A program made the position numbers and the translations under genes. 64,000 nt of DNA from Limnoperna fortunei (taxonomy: Eukaryota > Mollusca > Bivalvia > Mytilida > Modiolidae), in assembly GCA_944474755.1 (NCBI GenBank), contig OX104114.1:80524623-80588622 (forward strand), written 5' to 3'. Below are positions 24,730 to 35,050 of this stretch, in pieces (position 1 is the first letter of the stretch; each line of letters starts with the position of its first letter). Under the pieces are notes generated by a model. It worked only from the letters and a program-made list of their open reading frames with translations. It did not search any database and was not told where the DNA came from.

Positions 24730-25830
24730 TTTTTTAAATGACCTTTAAAGGACAACTAGATATCAGTGAGATGGTGTCCATCTATGTGGGTCCCGCTTAC
24801 AATAGGTTGTAATAAGAAAGAAAATGGTAGATGTACCAACATATGGCCAGACAGGCATTTGGCAATCAAACTACTATGGGACCATACGGTACCAGGACAA
24901 AGGTCACCAACCATGAAATATCAAAAGCTTCCCTCAAAAGAGAAAAAAGTGAAAGCCCAGACACAAGTTGTCTTTCAGAAAGTAATGTGTCATAAGGTTG
25001 AAGCTCAAGGTCAATAAGGGACACACCATTTAACTTGAAGGGAGGTGGCCTTGGTTTTGTGTTTTGGTCAGAAAATTTTTTATTTTTTGAAGGCATATAT
25101 TTTTTTTCATTATTAGCATTATTTTATATAGCAGAAATCCTTCTTCAGAATATTTTTTATCTTACACTCTGCTTTCAAAATTTTTTTTTTCATCAAAAAT
25201 CATTTTCAAAATATTTGTTTAGGAAAAAACCAAGCCCCCCCCCTCCCCCCGCAAGTATAGATGGTCGGTCCCTAATCACCAACCATGGTATGCAAAATGC
25301 TGCCTTGAAAATATCTATCTTCATGCCAAATATCAAAGCATCCTCAAAAGTGAAAAAAGTCCAGACATGAATTGGTCAATCAAAAAGTAATACAACCTTA
25401 AACTGAGGTCAAACTTTAAGGTCAAAGGTAACCAACCATGGTACCTAACATGTTACTTGATCCCGACACATTTAAAATATCAAAGGCTTACTCAAATGAA
25501 AAAAATGAAAGCCTGCATACAAAGTTCTCATTCAGAAAGCAATAATGCAACCTAATGGTCAAAGTTCATCAAACATGGTATGTGAAACATCGCCTTGAAA
25601 TGATCTATTAACATGCTAAATATTAAAAGCCTACCTCAAAAAAAAGTTGCAGACCGGATAAACATGTGTCATTCAGAAAGAAATGAGGTGACCTTGAGGT
25701 CAAAATTAAATGTCAAAGGTCATCAACCATAGTATGCGACACAACACCTTAAAATTGTCTACCCACATTCCAAATATCAAAAGTCTACCTCCAAACCAGG
25801 CCAACATGATTTAGGACCAGCAGATGAAGA
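24730..25830 (+). repeat. Diverged copies of the AAGGTCA-rich interspersed repeat
   Basis: Phrases of the 158-bp repeat at 32109-32745 recur: AACCATGGTATGCAAAATGC near 25281, AAAGGTAACCAACCATGG near 25424, AAACATGGTATGTGAAACAT near 25570, and GTCAAAGGTCATCAACCA near 25711. Each is followed by an ATATCAAA-AGCCTACCTC-like segment. Spacing is about 140-155 bp. A C-rich run (C9-T-C6, 25235-25250) interrupts the series. Many AGGTCA half-sites are present. Open frames here are incidental. Confidence 0.7.
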
Positions 25831-25859
25831 GATGATTCTGGAACTTACTGCACATTCTC

Positions 25860-26150
25860 CAGGTACCCCTATACTTAATATGAATTCAATACATCAAACA
25901 GGTTTTCCAAACAAGAAACGTAAAAAAAAGGGAGACAACTTAACAATTATGTAACAGAGTTATGCTTTTTGTGCAGTGCACTCCTACTCAGTATGACCTA
26001 TCCTAGCTCCAAGTTTGAAGTCAACAAGTCAAATGGTTTTGGATATATACGCTAGGACAATAAACTACTGGTATGACAGACAGTGGATAGATGGATGGCC
26101 GGGGCAACAAAGCTGCAATATTATGCCTCCCCCTTTCTCAGGGCATAAAA
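25860..26150 (+). repeat. Interspersed repeat ending in an inverted GC-rich pair
   Basis: Contains TTTTTGTGCAGTGCACTCCT and CCAAGTTTGAAGTCAACAAG, matching the tandem copies at 23616-24260. Then GGATAGATGGATGGCC, and an end with TTATGCCTCCCCC...AGGGCATAAAA, an imperfect inverted repeat. Non-coding. Confidence 0.5.
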
Positions 26151-27011
26151 TCAGAGAACACTTTTGCATCGCAAATCCATGCTATGTTTTGGACTTTATC
26201 AGCTATATCCAGGATGAGAAAATTCAAATGAGGATAAACCAATATACAAAATTTTGACTGCCACTGGAAATATGGACAGAGAATTTAGAATGTTGTACTG
26301 GCCTCCTCTTGTATGACACTAAAAAAGAAGTCTTTAAGATACCAGGAGCATGGTTATTTTAACAGTTTACACACTATCAACCTTTTCAAGCCTTTTTTAA
26401 CCTGACAATCACCTAACTCAAAATCAAATTAAAACAAATATTTCAAATACATGATCAAAATGGAAAAGTTAGAGCATTTGACCCTCATTATAGCAAAACC
26501 TGAAGTTTATAAACAGCACATTTATCACCATACATATTTTATTGTTGCAACATGGATAACTGAAAAAAGTCTAATTAAAATCAGAAAAAGCTAGTAATAC
26601 TGTATTGGGATGTCACCATTAAAGTTTCCCAAATGCCCCATTGGCAGTATTTCATGGAAATCAGTACAGTACATTAAAATATGCCTTGAAATGAAATTTC
26701 ATTTAAATCAGACAAAGTGGATATTTTTGGGGGGATTGTGGTAAAATGGCTTTGTTTATGAAATGGCAGCTTTTGCGTCCAATATTTTCCTTAAAAATGT
26801 TAAGGATATAAATCAACTGTATCAGTGTACCATTTCCATTGAAATTGCTTTAGCCTCCCCAGAGATATGAGAAATGTACTTTTTTTTTCTATGATGGCTA
26901 TTTCGAAAATTTGTGAAGTGGATTGCACAACTCATGTCAGCCCCAACATACAATGTTTTGAGATTGTATTTCTAACAGTTAAAGAAACACAATGAGAAAA
27001 AATCGAAGATT
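26151..27011. other. No supported features
   Basis: AT-rich DNA with no convincing exon, RNA gene or repeat. Short open frames have no splice context or recognisable motifs. Confidence 0.4.
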
Positions 27012-27376
27012 GTGTCCATGGCACCCAGATGTCCCCGCTAAATGAAGTCCCAAACAGGAAGTAGTTGTCCGACAGGTCTGAGAGTCGATACTGAACCATG
27101 CTGCCAAATTTCAAATTGTTCTAATGTACAGTTTCTAAGAAAAGCTTGACAGAAATTTGAATGTACAAATTAAGTCTCAAACAGGAAGTAGTTGTTTGAC
27201 AGGTCAGAAAGTCGCTTATGATGTACAACTTGTGATACTGAACCAACCTGCCAAATTTCAAATTGTTCTCAATTACGGTTTCTGAGAAAAGATTGACGGA
27301 AATTTGTACAGACGTATGGACGGACGATCATGGGTAAAACTTAATGCCCCCCACATGTCATCGCGGGGGCACAAAA
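27012..27376. repeat. Interspersed repeat with GC-rich inverted ends, copy 1
   Basis: Starts TGTGTCCATGGCACCCAGAT with GTCCCCGC and ends CATCGCGGGGGCACAAAA, so GTCCCCGC and GCGGGGGC form short inverted ends. The inside carries GTTGTCCGACAGGTCTGA and CTGCCAAATTTCAAATTGTT. The second phrase occurs twice, so this copy is internally duplicated. A shorter relative is at 30116-30350. Probably a non-autonomous mobile element; family not identified. Confidence 0.65.
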
Positions 27377-28120
27377 ACTGGACAAAAACGAAGTTAATTT
27401 CTTACTTCTTAAAGCATGATGAATTTGATAAAAACTGAATTTTTTGCATATTGGTAAAATATCCTGGTAAATAGAACAAAGGTTATAGCTAACAACAAAG
27501 TTTAACATCTATGTACAGGTAATATGGATGTCACTTTCCTTTGAATCAATGAATCAAATTTCAAACATTCAAAGATATATGGCTATGAGTCCCCCAGTTA
27601 TGTCTATACTGCTTTTAATCACATTTAATAAACAATGAAAATGTCTGAACACAAACAAGGCAAATAGAACTACTTCCATATATCTGATATGTCTCAAACA
27701 ATTCTAAAAGAAGGAAAGAAAGTGCTTTATTTGTTTAAAAATAATCTATTACTCTTTAATTTAAAAAATCCAGAGGAGATTAAAATAATTCAGATACTGG
27801 GTGCGTTTACACCTACACACCAATTTCCTTTGAACTATAAGGCTGTTTTTAAAGTTGGGCAATTTTACTGGTAAATAGATGCACATTTCATCAAATATGC
27901 CAAAATTTAACCTAACAAAATATTACAACAGTACAATTTGTATGTTATAATCGATGACAAAAAGCACATTATATAAAGTTTGTTTTTTTTTAAATAAAGA
28001 TATATCTTAAGGATCAATTTGCAAAAACTGCTTTTAACTTATTTATTTAGTCGTTGTATTAGGAAATATAGGTCATATGTGACTATAAATCATTTAAAAC
28101 ATGTAAAACTTATGGTCAAT
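27377..28120. other. No supported features
   Basis: AT-rich, with several poly-T and poly-A runs. A 61-codon plus-strand open frame at 27689-27874 shows no motif, splice context or family resemblance and is not called. Confidence 0.4.
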
Positions 28121-28124
28121 TCAT

Positions 28125-28560
28125 AGATGATCTCTCAATTGGGCTATGGCAATGCATTACTATATAGACTGCCAGCAAATTTTATTCAAAGGCTGCAGAG
28201 GGTCCAGAACATAGCTTCTAGAGTTATCAAAATGCATTCAAACACATGAGTCTCTACACTGCCTGTCTTTACATTACATAGTGCAATACAAAATTTTATT
28301 CTTTGTTTATAAGTCCTTGAAACAAGTGACACCATCATATTTAGGTGAACTAGTAAGCTTATACAGGCCATTGAGATTTTTAAGGTCTGAAAGCAATGCT
28401 ACATTTGTAACGAATAATGCAAGAACTAAGTGCTACTGTGAACATAGATTTGATAAAGCAGCAGCCTCCGTGTGAAATGATTTGTCAAAAGACCTTCAAA
28501 ATGTAAAGACAGTGAACATATTCAGAATTAAATTCAAAATGTAACTTGAAATTCACTTTT
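28125..28560 (+). pseudogene. Decayed LINE reverse-transcriptase C-terminal region
   Basis: Plus-strand reading, with frame changes and stops, gives LGYGNALLYRLPANFIQRLQ followed by RVQNIASRVIK. After a gap come PVFTLHSAIQN, then (28281-28475) VTPSYLGELVSLYRPLRFLR and RFDKAAASV, then NDLSKDLQNVKTVNIFRIKF. From memory this follows, in order, the C-terminal region of CR1/jockey-group non-LTR reverse transcriptases (YGN-LLYGLP, RLQRVQN-AAR, LHWLPV, YL-EL, LRS, FD-AAA-WN-LP). It is clearly dead: at least one frame shift, a TGA in the first part and a TGA where W is expected. The 5' part of the element is missing. Confidence 0.8.
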
Positions 28561-29535
28561 CAGCCATTTAGTATGTTAAAACTCCTTTGATATCATGTCA
28601 TTGAAGTTCAGTTTTGTTACTTTGTTTTAAATTGTTATGTTTTTAACATATTTATGTTCTTGAACATTTTTGTTTTTTTATTAAATATGATAAATTTTTT
28701 TTACTTCAACTGGCTCATTATTAATTTATTTTGGTAGAAATTTCAATTTATATGCACAATATTTTAGAAATTCGTTTTCTTTCCATTATATCAATATTTG
28801 TGTAAGTTCATGCAAAAAATTTAACAAAAACAATAAATGCTTTGATTTAAATTTTTTATGGAATAAAATTCATGACCTCAAATTTAACCTCTGTAAATAT
28901 TTGTATATATAATCACCCATAATGATTTATTTTTTTATTTGTATTTTATTTATACAATGTTTTATTTTTTATTTTTTATATGTGATGTAAAGCAATTGGA
29001 ATTATTGTTTTTTATTTAGCAGTAAATACAAAAATTATTTCTATTAATAATAGTAAATATACCTTTGTGATAATCAATGTTAATATGAAAAAAGATGTTT
29101 TATAATCTAGTGAAAAACTTGAAACTTTATAAATCAGCCAAAAAAGTAAATGCAGTAATGACATATAACTGTATTATCTGCTCATAGGCAGGGGTATCAT
29201 TGGTTTCCAACCAACTTATTGTCACTCAAAATTTTAAGTGACCTCCATATTACCAAAATAAACATCTAAAGAAAGCAAAATACATCTAATGCCACTAATT
29301 GTATGTTGATACACCTAAAGCTACCAAATAAAAGATCTAGATCAAAACTAGATAGGTAAGTTGCATACTAAATTATTATCAATAGTATATTATACAAAAG
29401 TCTAGTGTTTCAGTTGGTATTGCTTTTTCTTGTATCCTCATACACATGGCTTGTTTTGTCACATAATTCTTAAATAATTTTCAAATGAAAGCGAGTCAAT
29501 ATTAATTTATTCTGAAAACAAAAGTAGAAGCTGGT
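28561..29535. other. Very AT-rich region, possible LINE 3' tail then no features
   Basis: The first 150-400 bp could be the AT-rich 3' untranslated end of the LINE fragment before it. Nothing coding is supported. A plus-strand donor-like GATAG followed by GTAAGT occurs at 29353-29364 after a short open stretch, without a compatible downstream exon. Confidence 0.35.
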
Positions 29536-29538
29536 CAA

Positions 29539-29659
29539 TATGAAAACTTTTCTAGATAACTTCATAAATGAGCGAATTGCAAAACAAACAAGATTTAGTG
29601 GAGGTGTGGAGAATGCAAAACATGGATTGGGTATTTGTCTAAAAGAATTACATTTGTAA
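29539..29659 (+). pseudogene. Coding-like fragment, unrecognised, probably broken
   Basis: An ATG at 29539 opens 39 codons to TAA at 29657-29659, with peptide text such as NFINERIAKQTRFSGGVENA and KHGLGICLKELHL. A splice-acceptor-like CTTTTCTAG ends at 29555, so it might instead be a terminal exon beginning at 29556. After the TAA the same frame stays coding-like (EKELDISNIENTW) until another TAA. This suggests one nonsense change in a longer former frame. The opposite strand is also open but reads as low-information sequence. I do not recognise the family. It lies on the opposite strand to the neighbouring exon at 29956-30009. Confidence 0.35.
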
Positions 29660-29955
29660 GAAAAAGAACTTGACATTAGTAATATTGAAAACACATGGTT
29701 TTAAGTAAAATACAACATGAGAAGTTTTATCTCTTATGATATATTTATAAACATCCAACATCCCTAATAGGCTTAACTGATATAAGTAACTTAAATTCTT
29801 ATGTTATTCTTAGCAAAAAAAGATTTCAATCTGAACTTTTTACAACCAGCAAACCACCTCAAAAATGGTGAATTGTTTTTGGAAACATGCCATCTACATC
29901 AAATAATTCATGAACTGAACTAAAATAAAGAACCTTAAAGAGCATGCTAACATAC

Positions 29956-30009
29956 CCCATGCTTCCACATATTTACTTTCAAGTTCCATAAACTTGTAAT
30001 CAGTAGATT
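29956..30009 (-). CDS. Internal exon (54 nt), joins in phase to the exon at 35051-35174
   Basis: Acceptor CTTGTACTCAG, then 54 nt, then donor GGGTATGTTAG (exon ends ...GCATGGG). Read in phase 1 it gives STDYKFMELESKYVEAW. The upstream exon at 35051-35174 also ends in phase 1, and joining the two gives ...RIAVSIN-E-STDYKFMEL without a stop. The exon length, splice sites, phase match and charged composition together support a real exon. It ends in phase 1, so the gene continues toward lower coordinates; its next exon was not found. Family not recognised. Confidence 0.55.
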
Positions 30010-30115
30010 CTGAGTACAAGGACCTATGAGTTGTTTTATTAATATAGTTTGGGAAATTTCTAAGTTAAAAAGGAGTTTAAAGGAGTTATAACTCCTACAC
30101 AAAAAATCAAATAAA

Positions 30116-30350
30116 TGTGTCCATGGGACACAGATGCCCCCGCCAAACAGGACATAGTTGTCCGACAGGTCTGAAAGTTGCTTAGGATGTACAACTTGTG
30201 ATACTGAACCACCCTGCCAAATTTTAAATTGTTCTCGTGTAAGGTTTCTGAGAAAAGCTTGACGGATATTTGTACCTACGTATGGACCGACAGACGCACG
30301 GACATGAGTAAAACCTAATGTCCCCTGACATGTCGTTGCAGGGGCATAAA
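30116..30350. repeat. Interspersed repeat with GC-rich inverted ends, copy 2
   Basis: Starts TGTGTCCATGGGACACAGAT with GCCCCCGCC and ends TGTCGTTGCAGGGGCATAAA. It shares AGTTGTCCGACAGGTCTGA, GATACTGAACCACCCTGCC and a GTATGGACCGACAGACG-type stretch with copy 1 at 27012-27376. The GATGCCCCCGC and TGCAGGGGCA ends are imperfect inverted repeats. Non-coding. Confidence 0.7.
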
Positions 30351-30850
30351 AATATCATATCATATAATTTCTTATCAATATGCACAACTATATATGGTGT
30401 CCTTCATTCTTTCCAAGTTGCATAAACTTTGATTAGTAGTTACAGATGAGTTGCACTGTAGACAAGAGACAGTTTTTAGTATTCAACAAACTAATACCAA
30501 ACAAAACTTTAAAAATCAACTGTGAAACAACTGCCTAATTAAATGTTGAATGGTTTACAATTTTTTTGAAAGAAGTTTAGGGTCATAATCCTTCAGATGC
30601 ATTAATCAGAAAAACTGTGAGCAATTCTCACTAAGTAATACCCCAGCTTCCCTTATGTTAATAACAATAAAGTCAGTGCTTTTCTATGGGAAACCCCAAA
30701 TATTATTCTGAACAAAATGTTAAATATCAGATGCACAATGGCACTATGTGACAAAGATTATGTGCAAGTGTCATCAAATTATTCAGCAGTGTAGGAGGAT
30801 TTCGTCCATTACACTTTCTCTTACTTGCAGGGAGAAGGACACCCCCATAA

Positions 30851-31222
30851 CTATATATCCCCCTAGAGCAGGGTATAAAAAAAACTTCTTAGTAAAAAAT
30901 CAGAGACCCAAAATAACTAGCAAACACTTTACATAAATATTTTACTTCCTGTATTCAAAGCCCTAAAAAAGACACATATTTTAAATAAGAAATTTTATCA
31001 AAAATTCACAAATAAATGGAAAACTATATATAGCCTATATATCCCCCTAGAGCAGGGTATAAAAAAAAACTTCTTAGTGAGTAAAAAATCAGAGACCCAA
31101 AATAACTAGCAAACACTTTACATAAATATTTTACTTCCTGCATTCAAAGCCTTAAAAAATACACATATTTTAAATAAGAAATTTTATCAAAAATTCACAA
31201 AATAAATGGAAATCTGAATGCC
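30851..31222. repeat. 184-bp tandem duplication
   Basis: CTATATATCCCCCTAGAGCA begins at 30851 and again at 31035. The following ~180 bp are almost identical, including AATCAGAGACCCAAAATAAC and TTTACTTCCTG. The differences are a few bases (for example a 4-bp GTGA insertion in the second copy, and TGTATT against TGCATT). The start, with AGAGCAGGGTATAAAA, resembles the end of the repeat at 21090-21370. Confidence 0.9.
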
Positions 31223-31783
31223 CCAAACAAAAAAAAAAACAAAACAAAAAAACAGGACAATTAAAAAAATTATTCACATTTCAGCACAACTTTAATTATG
31301 TTTATGGAATAACTAGCACTTTCAATACACGAATGTATTACCACTAATATGTTCAGGACAAATATTAAAACTACAGATTTAAGATTCCTCAAACCATCAG
31401 GAAAATTTATAAACTGTTATTTAAGGAATACCTCAAATTTCTTAACAGGTTATAAAATATATGGCTTGGGTCTGGTTTTGCCTAATAAACCATGAAGGAG
31501 TTTATGAATGGGTGTAAACAGACCCAAATCATATTATATATCATATAACCTGTTCAGTAATTTGAAATATTCCTTATACTTTAAACTATATATCTTGAAA
31601 ATTTCTACATTGAAAACAGCAAGGATGTCATATAACTATTTGAATTTTAACAGCGCAAGAATAGTGTGCATGACCAATGCAAGTTATATGGTATAATATT
31701 AGTTTCTGCATTTGAACTGGCTTATCAGATTTCAGCTTACATAGCAAATTATAGTAAAAATACAATGACCTGTTAGGTATTTT
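31223..31783. other. No supported features
   Basis: AT-rich, with A-rich runs near 31225-31260. No exon, RNA gene or clear repeat. Confidence 0.4.
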
Positions 31784-32108
31784 CTACCTATTGCTCAATC
31801 AATTCCAAAAATAGATAACAGCTGTTTAGAAAACTGCTTCAATTTGTTTTCTTTAAGTTTCTTATGAGAAGGAGCTGGACAGCTACTCAAGTATGACACA
31901 GGTAAAATAAATCTTTCAACTTTGTTCTCTTACATTATACCCTATGACAATATTCTAAGTAAGAAGTTTAAATTTACCTGAGTCATGCATGAGTAGCTGC
32001 AGATTATGTCCAAGCTATTACTAATGAAGAGCTTTAAAGAAAACAGATTGAAGCAGTTTTCTAAACTGCTGTTATCTGTATTTAGAACTGATTGACCAAT
32101 ATGCAAAA
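31784..32108. repeat. Inverted duplication carrying an exon-like sequence
   Basis: The plus strand at about 31784-31915 matches the minus strand at about 32108-31960. Shared text includes GATAACAG, then TTTAGAAAACTGCTTCAAT, GTTTTCTTTAA, then GGAC, AGCTACTCA, ATGAC and CAGGTAAA. In the right arm (minus strand) an exon-like segment, 31978-32014, has an acceptor AGTAATAG and a donor CTCAG/GTAAATT, and reads LGHNLQLLMHDS. In the left arm the same segment has lost about 7-9 bases. The arms are about 130-150 bp with a spacer under 60 bp. The exon-like segment does not join in phase to the nearby exons, so it is not called as coding. Confidence 0.75.
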
Positions 32109-32745
32109 AGGTCAAGGTCATCAACCATGGTATGCGACACATTGCCTTGATATTATCTATCCACATTCCAAATATCAAAAGCCTACCTCGAAAGATAAAA
32201 ATGTTACAGCCTGGATCGAATTTTTCATTCAGAAAGCAATAATTTGAACTAAGGTCAAAGTTCAAGGTCAAAGGTCAGCAACCATTGTATGCGACACATC
32301 GCCTTGATATTATCTACCAACATTCCAAATATCAAAAGCCTACCTAGAAAGATCAAAAAGTTACAGCACGGACATGAATTTGTCATGCAGAAAGCAATAA
32401 TGTGGCCTTAAGGTCAAAGTTCAAGGTCAAATGTGATCAACTATGGTATGCGACACATCGCCTTGATATTATCTACCCATATTCCTAATATCAAAAGCGT
32501 ACCTCGAAAGATCAAAAAGTTACAGCACGGACATGAATTTGTCATGCAGAAAGCAATAATGTGGCCTTAAGGTCAAAGTTCAAGGTCAAATGTGATCAAC
32601 AATAGTATGCAACACATCGCCTTGATATTATCTACCCACATTCCAAATATCAAAAGCCTATCTCAAAATAAAAAAAGTTACAGCCTGGACCCGATTAGTT
32701 TTGGACGGACGGACGGACTGATCACTATAGGGCATCCGCCACAAA
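32109..32745 (+). repeat. Four tandem copies (about 158 bp) of the AAGGTCA-rich repeat
   Basis: TATGCGACAC-type text starts at 32131, 32288, 32447 and 32605 (spacings 157, 159, 158). Each copy reads AAGGTCA-rich sequence, ATCAACCATGGTATGCGAC, CCTTGATATTATCTACC, ATATCAAAAGCCTACCTC, then an AGTTACAGC-type stretch. The series ends in GGACGGACGGACGGACTGAT and CACTATAGGGC, the same end as the single copy at 20430-20580. AGGTCA half-sites are stacked, for example 32252-32277. This is a dispersed repeat family, probably mobile, with no coding capacity. Confidence 0.9.
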
Positions 32746-32822
32746 AATATGTACAACCCTTTTGAAAAAATATATAAAACCTTTCCTTTCCACATATTTT
32801 TTGTTTATATTTCGATATGAGC

Positions 32823-33729
32823 TTAAAGGGAAACTTTACCAAAAAAATATGAAAAATTTAATTTGTTATTCTTCAAATAAAAGAAACATATTTGTCTGTT
32901 ATGTTTTATTATATCCTCAACCGTTACACTTGTAGAGTGGATTAAAAGGTGGTAAAATTTTTATACGGGGCCACCTTATTGACAGTATTTACCACGAGAT
33001 TGTAGGTCATGATGTAAGAGCCTGTTTTATCCAGTAAATAATCCAGTTTATCAATTTGCCTTTCTGCCTTTGCTCTTTGAAGAATATGAAAACTGGATCA
33101 ATGTTTATACATAATTTTGAATAACTTTCCGTGACACAAATGAATTAATATGTACAAATGTAAAATTTTGGAAACTGTTACGCACGCACACAATAAATTT
33201 TATAAGTAATAAATAAAAATAATAATAGTTCCAAACATGAAGTAAAATTTTGATGTACAAAACAGTATTAAAAAATATTGCATCTTATCTTAATGAGATC
33301 ACCTAAATGAAGTTCACCTAGTGACGAGATAGTGACAAGATGGCATACTAGAGATAACTTGACAGCCAAGTACCAAAAAGTCTTTGTATGATAATAATGC
33401 AAACGGTCAATGACAGAAGATTGTACTATAAGACGAGTTTCTGGCAAGATTATATTTGTATTCCTGATCTAAGCAAAAAACCTGACTTGTGTAACAAGTA
33501 GTTCACCAGTTTAAAAACTTCTAATTAAGACTTCTTTATCTAAGTCTTTGTATGATAATAATGCCATCTAGTGACAAGATGGCAGACCTTCATAAGTGTA
33601 TTTTTTACATGGTAAATTCAATGTAGAAACTTAACCCCTGAAAATATAATAAAACATCAAGAGGCAAACATGTTTCTTTTTATTTCAGGAATAACATAAT
33701 TTTCATTTTTTCACGAAGTTTCCCTTTAA
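32823..33729. mobile_element. 907-bp non-autonomous DNA transposon-like element with TTAA ends
   Basis: The ends 32823-32836 and 33716-33729 are perfect inverted repeats (TTAAAGGGAAACTT and its complement). Similarity continues inward about 100 bp on each side: both ends carry ATGAAAA, TTATTC, AAATAAAAGAAACAT or a close variant, and ATGTTTTATTATAT. The element is bounded by TTAA, so TTAA is probably the duplicated target, as in piggyBac-type insertion. The terminal AGGGAAAC is not the usual piggyBac CCC start, so the superfamily is open. The inside has direct repeats (AGTCTTTGTATGATAATAAT at 33369 and 33542) and no transposase frame. Confidence 0.75.
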
Positions 33730-33894
33730 ACAGCTATAGGAGAAATGAAAAGAAAGAAACAGAACACTGCATGCACAAGAAAGTGTTCGAAGATAAAAAC
33801 AGATGGCCTCACAGGAAAAACTAATGGCCTCACAGAGACCTGACCTTTGTAGTGGCTACAATGATACCCTTGTTTTAAATCTACAAAAGGGGTC

Positions 33895-34008
33895 TTTTAC
33901 TTTCAGTGACCAATATTTCAGCTATATTCAAGAGTAGAACAAGTTCACAAATATTACCTTTAGTGGCATAGCAATTCTTATTTCTTGGAACATAATACAA
34001 ATAACATG
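33895..34008 (-). pseudogene. Decayed partial copy of the exon/intron junction at 35 kb
   Basis: On the minus strand, GAATTGCTATGCCACTAAAG followed by GTAATATTTGTG parallels GAATAGCTGTGTCAATTAATG followed by GTATGTTAGTAC at the exon 35051-35174. Both continue with GTTCT, a TAAAGCT/TATAGCT stretch and ATTGGTCACT, or a close match. Read in the matching frame it gives FQEIRIAMPLK against LHELRIAVSIN. Further upstream the resemblance fades. It is either a small old duplication or a diverged alternative exon. Confidence 0.45.
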
Positions 34009-34054
34009 CTGTTGTTTTCATACAGGTTAAATTTTTTTAATGTTCTATGTGTTC

Positions 34055-34079
34055 TATATATATATATATATATATATAT
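34055..34079. repeat. (TA)n microsatellite
   Basis: About 12 uninterrupted TA repeats. Confidence 0.95.
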
Positions 34080-35050
34080 TTTCAGTTATTGCCCATTTCC
34101 TGAATTAGAAATGCAGGTTGATACAAAAAATGTCGACAATGAAGTTCTAGCAGCATCACATATAATAATTCACATGCACTGTAAAAATGAACAGTTTCCA
34201 GACTAAGTAGATAATTATACCATTCACAATTAAAATTTTCCAATAGAAATCGCAGCTTTATCAAACTTACTTTAAACAATTTTATACTGTTGGTAAAACG
34301 ATTCAGATTATCTAATAAGGACATATTTTAAACTGCTTACTGTAACAGGAAAAATAAAATAAAAATGTTTATAAATTTTAATAGGGAGCACAGCTCGCAG
34401 CAGACAGCGAAGCTCTGCGGCAATTACGTGTCACATTATCAAAATCTGCTGCTATTGATTTTTTTGTCCAGAAGTTGATATTGCCAACAAACTGTAACAA
34501 AGTGAATGAAGACGGGCACTAAAATTAATTTTAAAGAATGAGTTAAAAATAAAGTTGACATCGAAAAAAACTAAATGTTATATTTAAAAATAACAACAAA
34601 AATTTCATACTCTTTTTTTGCGATCTGTAAATCAATCTTTAAAAACTGACAATCATAAGACATTTCATTTGACATCACCATTACAAAGAAAGACGTCATG
34701 TGACCACTGGAATGTAGAGGCAGTTTTAGGGTGTTCTGAAGTAACGTCCATTATGAAATGCAGATTATATATAAATAATAAAGGACTATATTGTCTCTGC
34801 TCGCATTTTGGCAATGTCTACTGCATATTATCTATTAATAATTGAAAGTTCAAATTAAACTATAGAAATGATTTTACTATGGGTATTTTTACTGACCTAC
34901 AACCCCTTTGTTGATTGTTATTAGCTGACATTGAGAAGCAAAAACAGAAATATAGCAGAGAAAGCAATACAAACACAGCATAAAAGAGAGATTATTTTCT
35001 TAGTGACCAACATTTAGCTTTACATAAAAAGAACATGAGTACTAACATAC
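34080..35050. other. No supported genes; presumed intron
   Basis: If the exons at 35051-35174 and 29956-30009 belong together, this is intron on the minus strand. A GC-richer patch at 34385-34425 (GCTCGCAGCAGACAGCGAAG) can fold on itself but matches no RNA gene I recognise. Short open frames on both strands lack splice context. Confidence 0.4.

Noticed and set aside
24766..25370. Open frames of 76-111 codons on both strands
   Set aside because: They overlap the AAGGTCA-rich interspersed repeat and low-complexity T, A and C runs.
34385..34425. tRNA or other structured RNA gene in the GC-richer patch
   Set aside because: Self-complementary segments exist but there is no cloverleaf and no polymerase III box pair.
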